Source: Lysobacter stagni
GTDB taxonomy: Bacteria; Pseudomonadota; Gammaproteobacteria; Xanthomonadales; Xanthomonadaceae
Direction of reading: 5' to 3'
Length of the DNA stretch: 64,000 nt
Assembly: GCF_030053425.1 (NCBI RefSeq)
Contig: NZ_JASGBI010000001.1
Coordinates: 1,124,001-1,188,000 of the forward strand
A model generated the notes under the pieces. The model was not told the origin of the DNA. It saw nothing but the letters and a program-made list of their open reading frames with translations, and did no database searches. This document shows positions 28,496 through 38,731 of this stretch, piece after piece (position 1 is the stretch's first letter; every line of letters starts with the position of its first letter). The translations under genes and the position numbers were made by a program.

Positions 28496-29035
28496 ATGCG
28501 CCGCATCGCCCGTTCGCTGATCGGAATTGCCCTGCTGGTTCCCGTGCTGGCCGTCCTGGCCGGGTGCTCGTCCACCTCGCAACTGGTCACCGGCACGCCG
28601 CGCGCGCCGATCGACCCCTCGCAGGTCCGTGTGTATTACTCCGCGCCTCCGGGCGGGTACGAGGAGATCGCGCAGCTGGAAACCTCCAGCGGCGGTTTCA
28701 CGTATGGCGAACAGAACAAGCTCGACGACGTGATCAACAACCTGCGCACGCAGGCGGCCAAGCTGGGCGCCAACGGCGTGCTGTTCGTCGGCAGCCAGAA
28801 CAGCATGGGCGGCAGCACCATCGGCGTGGGTGCCGGTGGCGGCAGCTACGGCGGCTACCACGGCGGTAGTTTCAGCTCCGGCGGCATCGGCGTGAGCATC
28901 AGCCCGACCAAGAAGTACGCCAGCGGCGTCGCGATCTACGTGCCCAATCCGCCGCCGGTGCAGCAACCGCCGGTCTCGCCGACGCCTCCCGCACCTCCTG
29001 CACCTCCTGCACCTCCCGCGTCGCCGGTGAAATGA
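28496..29035 (+). CDS. lipoprotein with glycine-rich and proline-rich C-terminus
   Basis: 179 residues. The signal peptide ends with the lipobox LAVLAGC. A central globular part (VYYSAPPGGYEEIAQLETSS ... LGANGVLFVGSQN) is followed by a glycine/serine segment and a terminal run of PPAPPAPP repeats. CTGGAGG precedes the ATG. It lies 77 bp after fabG in the same direction and could be the last gene of the pigment operon or an independent passenger. No family assigned with confidence. Confidence 0.75.
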   Translation: MRRIARSLIGIALLVPVLAVLAGCSSTSQLVTGTPRAPIDPSQVRVYYSAPPGGYEEIAQLETSSGGFTYGEQNKLDDVINNLRTQAAKLGANGVLFVGSQNSMGGSTIGVGAGGGSYGGYHGGSFSSGGIGVSISPTKKYASGVAIYVPNPPPVQQPPVSPTPPAPPAPPAPPASPVK

Positions 29036-29065
29036 CCCGGCCCGGCGGCCGTCAGCGGGCGACGC

Positions 29066-29911
29066 TCAGCGCGCCCGCGTAGGCAGCGCCGCGGGCGGCG
29101 GCGAGGCGAACTCGCCGCTGGGGTCGTCGATCAGCGCCGGGTGCGCACGCACGAGGCGGTACATGGCGCCAAGGCCACCGCGGCGCAGCACACCCAGCAC
29201 CACGTGCGAGGTGATGCGCGAGAAGTCGCGCAGTGGCTTGAAGTGGCTGGGACGGAATTCCTCGTCCGCGTGCACGCTCTTGTAGCGCGATTCGATGGGC
29301 ACCGAGACACAACGCGTGCCCAGCTGCTGCGCGGCGGAAATCAGGATCTGCGCTTCGAACACGAAGTCCTCGCCGGGCACCTCGGTCAGTGCGGCGACCG
29401 CGGCCGGGTACAGGCGCTGCCCGCTCTGGCTGTCGGCCAGCTGATAGCCGGTGCCCCAGGCGATGCCCCAATCGGCGAACTCGTTGGCCAGTCGCCGGTA
29501 CAGCGGCTGCTGCGAACGCCGGCGCAGGCGCGCTCCGATCACGATGTGGTCCGGGTAGCGGTTGGCCGCGGCCAGCAGGCGCGGGATGTCGCCCGGCGAA
29601 TGCTGGCCGTCGCCGTCCATGCTGATCACTGCGCGCGCACCCATGCGCAGGGCTTCGGCGAAACCGTCGCGCAGGCTGGCGCCCTTGCCCATGCGCTGCG
29701 GATGGCGCAGCACGGTGACGGGCAGGTCGGCGATGCGGTCGGCGGTGCCGTCGTCGGAGCCGTCGTCCACCACCAGCACGCGCGGGCATTCGGCCAGTGC
29801 GCCCTCCACGACGTCGCGGATGCGCAACGCTTCGTTGAGCGCGGGAATGACGATCACCAGATCGTGGCGGGACAGCGGCGTGCGCGCCGGACGTGCGTTC
29901 GCGTCAGTCAC
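29066..29911 (-). CDS. family 2 glycosyltransferase
   Basis: 281 residues. The GT-A fold begins VIVIPALNEALRIRDVVEGA, followed by VLVVDDGSDDGT; the metal-binding DxD region is ISMDGDGQH. It is like the dolichyl-phosphate mannose synthase/undecaprenyl-sugar branch, but lacks the C-terminal membrane pair. It would transfer a sugar to a pigment or lipid acceptor. Its start overlaps the chain-length-factor stop by 8 nt, placing it in the leftward KS-CLF-GT operon. Confidence 0.88.
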   Translation of the reverse strand: MTDANARPARTPLSRHDLVIVIPALNEALRIRDVVEGALAECPRVLVVDDGSDDGTADRIADLPVTVLRHPQRMGKGASLRDGFAEALRMGARAVISMDGDGQHSPGDIPRLLAAANRYPDHIVIGARLRRRSQQPLYRRLANEFADWGIAWGTGYQLADSQSGQRLYPAAVAALTEVPGEDFVFEAQILISAAQQLGTRCVSVPIESRYKSVHADEEFRPSHFKPLRDFSRITSHVVLGVLRRGGLGAMYRLVRAHPALIDDPSGEFASPPPAALPTRAR

Positions 29912-30680
29912 GGACCACCTCCACGATCAGGTCGTGCGCCGGGCCGGCCATCAGCCTGGCTTCGCCTTCGCCACGTGCAAGGACGTCGAACAGCGGCAGC
30001 ATCGGCGCCATCGCGTTACCCGAGGTGAAGCGCGACAGGGGGCCGTCCGCGTGCGAGGTGGATACGTCGGCCAGGCGCGCCTGCAGGCGTGCCCCCGTGC
30101 CGGTACGCGACAGCACCAGCGCGCCGCCGAGCAGGCCTTCGCTGGGCGCGACCCGTGCGATCGCACCGGTGGCCTGTCCGTCGTAGGCGACCAGCAGCAC
30201 GGACTCGTGGCCTTCGGCGAGCTGCGCGAGGGCGTCGAGCAGGCCCTGGGCGAAACTGGCCGTGTGGGCGCTGATCGCGCTGGCCGGATGCATCGCCCCG
30301 GTGCCGATGGTCCAGTAGCCGGCGGCGGCGTTGTGCACGGAGTTGTGGAAGCGCGTGGGCGAGAGCGCGCGCGCGTCCTGCGCCAGCGTCGTGCACATGT
30401 AGTCGGTGATGCCGAGCTCGCCGTGCGTGGAGGTGAACACCGAGGGCAGCGACGCCGGATCGCGTCGCGCCGCCTCGCACGCGGCCATGGCCACTTCCAG
30501 CGCGATCGCCACCGTTTCCGGTGCGCGACGCCGCTCGTTGGCCGGCAACAGTTGCGGCGACGGGCGCGCCGGCGCTTCGTCCGGACGGGTGCCGGTGAGC
30601 GCGTACTCACGCGCCAGCGCCCACGTTGGCAACCCGCGTGTCCAGAACCCGATGCCTTCGACCCGCGCCTTCAGATTCAT
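29904..30680 (-). CDS. beta-ketoacyl synthase chain length factor (ApeC-like)
   Basis: 258 residues, matching only the N-terminal thiolase-fold half of a ketosynthase. The place of the active-site cysteine reads RFHNSVHNAAAGYWTIGTGA with no nucleophile, so it cannot condense on its own. Such proteins pair with a full KS and shape chain length in aryl-polyene systems. The start MNLKARVE at 30680 overlaps the KS stop by 4 nt, as expected for a heterodimer. Confidence 0.85.
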   Translation of the reverse strand: MNLKARVEGIGFWTRGLPTWALAREYALTGTRPDEAPARPSPQLLPANERRRAPETVAIALEVAMAACEAARRDPASLPSVFTSTHGELGITDYMCTTLAQDARALSPTRFHNSVHNAAAGYWTIGTGAMHPASAISAHTASFAQGLLDALAQLAEGHESVLLVAYDGQATGAIARVAPSEGLLGGALVLSRTGTGARLQARLADVSTSHADGPLSRFTSGNAMAPMLPLFDVLARGEGEARLMAGPAHDLIVEVVRD

Positions 30681-31891
30681 GCGCGACCAAATACCAGCGA
30701 GCAGTTGTTGCCGCCGAAGCCGAAGGAGTTGTTCATCGCATAGCGGATGTCGGCCCGTTGCGGGGCGAAACGGATCTGCGGACCGCAGGCCGGATCGGGC
30801 GTCTGGCTGTTGAGCGTCCCCGGCAGTTCGCCATGTTCCAGCGCGATCAGCGCGATCAGCGACTCGACGATGCCCGCCGCGCCCAGCGTATGGCCGGTCC
30901 AGCCCTTGGTCGAACTGGCGTGCAGCGTGTCGGGGAACAGGGTCGCCACCGCCGCGGCTTCGATGGAATCGTTGGCCGGCGTGGCGGTGCCGTGCAGGTT
31001 GAGATAACCGATGTCGGCGGCATCGACGCCGGCGCGCGCGAGGGCGTCGCGCATCGCCATCAGCGCACCCAGGCCTTCGGGGTGCGGCGAGGACATGTGG
31101 TGCGCGTCGCTGGATTCGCCGTAGCCACGCAGCTGCAGCCCGGTGTCGCCGTCGCGTGCGCGTTCCAGCAGCGCGAACCCACCGGCCTCGCCCAGCGACA
31201 GCCCGGTGCGGTCCGCGTCGAACGGACGACACGGTTCGCTGGCCACCAGCTGCAATGAGTTGAAACCGAACAGCACGCTGCCGCAGAGCGTGTCCACGCC
31301 GCCGACCAGCGCCGCATCGGCCAGGCCGGCCGAGATCAGTCGTGCCGCCTGCGCGAACACCTTCGCGCTGGACGAGCAGGCCGTGGCCACGGTGATGCAG
31401 GGGCCGCGCAGACCGGCGGCGCGCTGCACGAATTCGCCCAGCGCGTGCGGGGTGTGTACCTGCAACCGGGCGAGATCGTCCGGGAAGCGGCCTTCGTCAA
31501 GGCGTGCGTACGCCTCCTCGGTACTGCCGATGCTCGAAGTGGACGTGCCCACGACCACGGCAATGCGATCGGCGCCGTGGCGCGCGATGGCCTCTTCGAT
31601 GGCCTCGCGCATGCCGTCCTGGCCCAGCGCGAGCCAGGCGAGGCGATGGTTGCGCGAATCCCACGGCGACAGCGCCGGGGGCAGCTCCACCGATTCGAGC
31701 CCGTCGACGCGACCGATCCAGCACTCCAGCCGATCGCGCCCGAAGTCGTTGCGACGCAGGCCGCTGCGACCCTCACGCAGGGCGTTTGCCAGGGCCGTGC
31801 GGCCCGGGCCGACGGCACTGGTGGCGGTGCACGCGCGGATCGCCAGGGGCGTCATCGGCACGGCGGTGGACGGACGAAGCGTGGACGTCAC
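30677..31891 (-). CDS. beta-ketoacyl-ACP synthase (aryl-polyene chain elongation)
   Basis: 404 residues. The catalytic triad is Cys172 (TVATACSSSAK), His300 (HGTATPAND) and His334 (GHTLGAAG), as in FabB/FabF-type enzymes. It performs the repeated malonyl condensations that build the polyene, together with the adjacent chain length factor. ATG at 31891 or 31855 are both possible. First gene of the leftward operon at the right edge of the cluster. Confidence 0.92.
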   Translation of the reverse strand: MTSTLRPSTAVPMTPLAIRACTATSAVGPGRTALANALREGRSGLRRNDFGRDRLECWIGRVDGLESVELPPALSPWDSRNHRLAWLALGQDGMREAIEEAIARHGADRIAVVVGTSTSSIGSTEEAYARLDEGRFPDDLARLQVHTPHALGEFVQRAAGLRGPCITVATACSSSAKVFAQAARLISAGLADAALVGGVDTLCGSVLFGFNSLQLVASEPCRPFDADRTGLSLGEAGGFALLERARDGDTGLQLRGYGESSDAHHMSSPHPEGLGALMAMRDALARAGVDAADIGYLNLHGTATPANDSIEAAAVATLFPDTLHASSTKGWTGHTLGAAGIVESLIALIALEHGELPGTLNSQTPDPACGPQIRFAPQRADIRYAMNNSFGFGGNNCSLVFGRA

Positions 31892-31985
31892 GCAGGACTC
31901 TCATTCGACATACGTCGAAGTATAGCCAGCGCCTGCCGCCGCAGCCTGGCGGAGCCCGGGTCCGGGGGCGTTGTTCAGGGCCGGT

Positions 31986-32012
31986 GCGGCGTTCACGGTG
32001 CGTGAACGCCGC
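31986..32012. terminator. perfect 11-bp hairpin after the DUF885 gene
   Basis: GCGGCGTTCAC and GTGAACGCCGC pair perfectly around a 5-nt loop. It begins 9 bp beyond the stop of the minus-strand DUF885 gene (32022). There is no U-tract on either side, so termination would need another factor; it also insulates the pigment operon promoter to its left. Confidence 0.55.
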
Positions 32013-32021
32013 CATTCAGGC

Positions 32022-33836
32022 TCAGCGCTTGCGCTGGGCGGGAATGAACACCTCGCGTACCGCCTTGGCCAGCAGGTCCGGCGGCAGCAGGCCCTGGTCG
32101 AGCAGGAAGTTGTTGAACGCGAGGCGGTCGAACTTGTCGCCCAGCGCCAGTTCGGTCTCCATGCGCAACTCGAGGATGCGGCTGTAGCCGTAGAAATAGC
32201 TGCCCGCCTGGCCCGGCGAGTTGAACGTGTAGCGGTCCAGCTCCTGCTTGGTCATGGCCTCCGACAGACCGACCTTCTCGCGCAGGATGCGACCGGCTTC
32301 CTCGCGGTCGATCATGCCCAGGTTGAGCATCGGGTCGAGCATCGCGCGCGCCGCACGCATCAGGCGGAACTGCAGCGCGATCAGCTGTCCGTCGAGCGGC
32401 TCGTACGGAACCATCTCGGCTTCGGCGTACAGCGCCCAGCCTTCGACGTTGACCGAGTTGAACGCGAACATCGTGCGTGCCAGCGAGATGCCGCGCTCGA
32501 CCATCGCGGTGAACTGCAACTCGTGGCCCGGACGGCCTTCGTGCGCCGACAGCGTCCAGCGCACCGCGTCGAAGTTGAAGTCGTCGTAGGCCAGCGCCTT
32601 GCCCTCCGTCGTGGGCACCGACACCGGCAGCACGAACTGGCCCTGCTGTCCGGTGTTGCCGATCAGCGGCGCCGGCAGGAAATGCGGCGCGGGCTGCGCG
32701 GCCGATTCGGCTTCGCTGCCCAGGCGCATCACCATCGGGCGGTTCGGCACGTCGACGATGCGCTCCTTGCGGATGATCGGATCGATCGCGTCGATGACCG
32801 TGCGATAGCGCGCCTCGAGCTGGTCGTTGGGCATGTTGTCGCGCTTGAGCGCCTGGATCACCGCGACGTAGTCGGTCGGGTCGTCGACCTTCAGGCCGCG
32901 TTCCTTCGCCACCAGCGGCGCCAGCTGGCGCATCGCCGCGCGCGTCTCCATGAACTCCACCTGCGCGCGACGGATCAGCAACTGCGGATCGATGTCGATG
33001 CCGAACTGCTTGAGCTGGTTGGCATACAGCTCGGCCGGCAGCTTCGTGTCGGTACGGGCTTCCGGCAGCACCGTGGTGCGCGCCCAGTTGCCGTAGTCCT
33101 TCAGCTGCGTTTCCATCGCCGCGAGTGCAGCATCGGCGCCTTCGACCTTGTACTTGGCGAACAGCTTGCGGATGCCGTCGATGTAGGTGTCGACGTTGCC
33201 CAGCGCCTGCTCGACCTCCAGCTTCGTCGGACGCAGCAGCGCCTTGTCGCCGGCGCGTTCGCTGTAGCGGGCCTTGGCCAGCTCGGTGATCGGCGTGGTT
33301 TCCTTGCCCTGGCCGACGTAGTTCTTCAGGCGCTCCAGCGCACGCGCGCGACGCTCCGGCGGCGTCTGGTCGGACAGCAGGCCCTGCAGGCCGCTGAAGA
33401 CCGTCTGCGGCACGTCGGTCCACGGCAGCGTCAGGCGTTCGTTGAGCTCGCTGGTGTGGATGTTCTCGTCGGCGGCGCGGATCATGATTTCCAGATCCTG
33501 GCGCACGTTCGGGTCGCGCTCGGTGGCGAGCTTGGCCTTGAGCTGGTCGCGCGCCTTCGCCGTGGCGGCGCGGAAGCGCGCGGACACGTCGGGCTTGAGG
33601 TCGGCGACGCGGTCGTCGTAACCGGGCACGCCGAAGAACGACATCTGCTCGGGCGCGAACTCGGCCTGCGCCTTCAGCAGGATCTGTGCGTACTCGTTGC
33701 TCTGCGTCACCCACGCCGGCGAAGGCCTGGGCGCGGCGGCGGTGGGCTTGGCGGCCTTGCCGGTCTGGGCCAACACGGGCGCGCCCGCGACGAGGGTGAG
33801 GGCGATGGCGATGGCGAGGGTCAGCGGCTTGATCAT
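32022..33836 (-). CDS. exported DUF885 family protein, second copy
   Basis: 604 residues with a signal peptide (MIKPLTLAIAIALTLVAGAPVLAQ). It contains HEGRPGHELQ and EGWALYAEAEMVPYEP, the same putative zinc-binding arrangement as the paralogue at 3485-5311, and the two align along their whole length with the C-terminal third nearly identical. Divergence is concentrated in the signal peptide and in the region around AESAAQPAPHF. Start MIKPLTLA at 33836; upstream residues in the frame are not signal-like. Confidence 0.85.
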   Translation of the reverse strand: MIKPLTLAIAIALTLVAGAPVLAQTGKAAKPTAAAPRPSPAWVTQSNEYAQILLKAQAEFAPEQMSFFGVPGYDDRVADLKPDVSARFRAATAKARDQLKAKLATERDPNVRQDLEIMIRAADENIHTSELNERLTLPWTDVPQTVFSGLQGLLSDQTPPERRARALERLKNYVGQGKETTPITELAKARYSERAGDKALLRPTKLEVEQALGNVDTYIDGIRKLFAKYKVEGADAALAAMETQLKDYGNWARTTVLPEARTDTKLPAELYANQLKQFGIDIDPQLLIRRAQVEFMETRAAMRQLAPLVAKERGLKVDDPTDYVAVIQALKRDNMPNDQLEARYRTVIDAIDPIIRKERIVDVPNRPMVMRLGSEAESAAQPAPHFLPAPLIGNTGQQGQFVLPVSVPTTEGKALAYDDFNFDAVRWTLSAHEGRPGHELQFTAMVERGISLARTMFAFNSVNVEGWALYAEAEMVPYEPLDGQLIALQFRLMRAARAMLDPMLNLGMIDREEAGRILREKVGLSEAMTKQELDRYTFNSPGQAGSYFYGYSRILELRMETELALGDKFDRLAFNNFLLDQGLLPPDLLAKAVREVFIPAQRKR

Positions 33837-33943
33837 GGCTCGGCGCGGGGTGGGTGTGCCGGCGAGCATGACGGCTTGGAGAGCGCTGCACCATGCCCCG
33901 AAGGTCACTGGACCGATGCGGCATCGCCGATGCGGTCGACCTG

Positions 33944-33981
33944 AAAAACAAGCCCCGGGCGCGCTTTCGCACACCCGGGGC
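33944..33981 (-). terminator. rho-independent terminator after the DPP-IV gene
   Basis: On the minus strand GCCCCGGG and CCCGGGGC form an 8-bp stem with a 14-nt loop, followed by TTGTTTTT. It is 30 bp after the stop of the S9 peptidase (34011) and upstream of the DUF885 start. Confidence 0.85.
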
Positions 33982-34010
33982 GAGGTTCGGATCGTTGGTG
34001 CGGTTCGAGC

Positions 34011-36967
<2,957 letters not shown>

Positions 36968-37135
36968 GGGTGGAACTCCGGCGGGTGTGGGGGCGCCCAG
37001 TGTAAGGGCAGGTCCCGTGCCGTCGCGGGCGCGCACCGCAACGCAGATTTCCGGGACGAAACCCGGCCTGCCTTGGCGCGGTCATGCACGCGCCGCTACC
37101 CTAGCCCGCCCTTTTCGGCTCCGAGCCCTTTTCGC

Positions 37136-37696
37136 ATGTCCGAGACCCGCCAGACCCCGCTGAATCCGCTGCCTGCCCTGATTTTTTCTTCGCGCTGGCT
37201 GCAGTTGCCCCTGTACCTGGGCCTGATCGCCGCCCAGGGCGTGTACGTGGTGCTGTTCATCAAGGAGCTCTGGCACCTGATGATGCACGCCACGGAATGG
37301 ACCGAGCAGCAGATCATGCTGATGGTGCTGGGCCTGATCGACGTGGTGATGATCTCCAACCTGCTGGTGATGGTGATCGTCGGCGGTTACGAGACCTTCG
37401 TCTCGCGCCTGCGCCTGGAGGGCCATCCGGACCAGCCGGAGTGGCTGAGCCACGTCAACGCCAGCGTGCTGAAGGTGAAACTGGCGATGGCGATCATCGG
37501 CATCTCCTCGATCCACCTGCTCAAGACGTTCATCGCCATCGGCAACCTGGGCGCGCCGGGCGCCACGTACACCACCGACGGCGTGATGTGGCAGACGATC
37601 ATCCACTGCGTGTTCATCCTGTCGGCCATCGGCATCGCCTACACCGACCGCGTCATGGCACTGGCTTCGGCCAAGCCGCACAAGAACGGTCACTGA
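37136..37696 (+). CDS. UPF0114 (YqhA) family membrane protein
   Basis: 186 residues with three or four membrane helices. NLLVMVIVGGYETFVSRLRL and SVLKVKLAMAIIGISSIHLL are hallmarks of the UPF0114/YqhA family, which is conserved but of unknown function. Start MSETRQTPLNPLPALIFSSR at 37136 follows the gap of 168 bp that it shares divergently with the GST gene. Confidence 0.9.
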   Translation: MSETRQTPLNPLPALIFSSRWLQLPLYLGLIAAQGVYVVLFIKELWHLMMHATEWTEQQIMLMVLGLIDVVMISNLLVMVIVGGYETFVSRLRLEGHPDQPEWLSHVNASVLKVKLAMAIIGISSIHLLKTFIAIGNLGAPGATYTTDGVMWQTIIHCVFILSAIGIAYTDRVMALASAKPHKNGH

Positions 37697-37705
37697 GGCG
37701 CACGC

Positions 37706-38668
37706 TCAGGGCGCGGCGGGCCGACCCGGTCCCCGCGCCATGATCGACCGGCGCAGCGCGGCCGGTCGCCCGTCCTCGAACTCGAGCGCGCCGTCCGCGG
37801 TGTCGATCGCCAGCGCGCGGTATGCCGCATCCAGCGGCGGGAACGTGCGGGAATCGGCGTAGCGTTCGTACAGGGTGGAGAACACCCGGCTGCGCGAGAG
37901 TTCGTCCAGCGATGCCAGGAAGGTTCGCGGCGGCACCTCGCCCACGCCGCGCAGGCAGCAGGCCGAATACCGCGCGAGCACCTCGTCCAGGCTGGTGTCG
38001 TGGTCGCGACGCAGGGCGATGTCGGCTTCCAGCCAGAACGCCGCGCCGGCCCAGTACACGCGCATCGTGCCGCGGTGGCGGCGCGCCAGCTCGGTCAGCG
38101 GCACGCCGCTGTCCTCGCGGCGTCCGCGACCAAAACCGGCATCCAGCAGGCGCCAGGCCTGCTCGGGCGTGAGCATTCCCGCGCGGGCGCGCAGCACGTT
38201 CTGGTAGTAGCTGGCCAGCCCTTCGGCGAGCCAGCGGCCGTCGTCGCCCAGGTAGGGATGGAACAGGTGCGAGAGCTCGTGGACCGCGGTCCAGTCGGCG
38301 CGCAGTTCCTCCACGCTCGCGTCCCGGCGCACGTACAGCAGCACCGCCGCGTCGCCGCGTCGTCGCGTCTGGCCCCAGGGCACCGGGCTTTCGTCGTCGC
38401 TGTCGATCTGCATGATCCGCACGCGCGCGCTGGGCAGGGGATAGCGGCCAAACGCCGTCAGCGTCGCCCGCGCCACGTCGGCCAGCCAGTCCTGCAGGTC
38501 TTTCCGGCGCTGCGGGTCGTCCACCTCGACCACGCTCACACGCAGCTCGCTGTCGCCGGCCCGCAGGACGCGCTCCGCGTCCGGGACCTCCTGCGCCCAC
38601 GCGGACGCCATCGCCGCCGCGAGCAGCGCGCCACACAGCCATCGGCACCTCGTCGCGATCATGCGCAT
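37706..38668 (-). CDS. exported putative gluzincin metallopeptidase
   Basis: 320 residues with a signal peptide (CGALLAAAMASAWAQ). HELSH at 130-134 is followed by Glu149 in RWLAEGLASYY, giving an HExxH-15-E zinc site as in M1-like gluzincins. The C-terminal half is helical. No close family was recognised. The gene lies tail to tail with the YqhA gene and head to head with uvrD, and is probably monocistronic. Peptidase activity is a prediction from the motif. Confidence 0.7.
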   Translation of the reverse strand: MRMIATRCRWLCGALLAAAMASAWAQEVPDAERVLRAGDSELRVSVVEVDDPQRRKDLQDWLADVARATLTAFGRYPLPSARVRIMQIDSDDESPVPWGQTRRRGDAAVLLYVRRDASVEELRADWTAVHELSHLFHPYLGDDGRWLAEGLASYYQNVLRARAGMLTPEQAWRLLDAGFGRGRREDSGVPLTELARRHRGTMRVYWAGAAFWLEADIALRRDHDTSLDEVLARYSACCLRGVGEVPPRTFLASLDELSRSRVFSTLYERYADSRTFPPLDAAYRALAIDTADGALEFEDGRPAALRRSIMARGPGRPAAP

Positions 38669-38731
38669 TCAGCCCGAAGCCTCGCCGCGGTCCGGAGCAG
38701 GTCCTGAGACGGTCGCCGCTACAATAACCGC

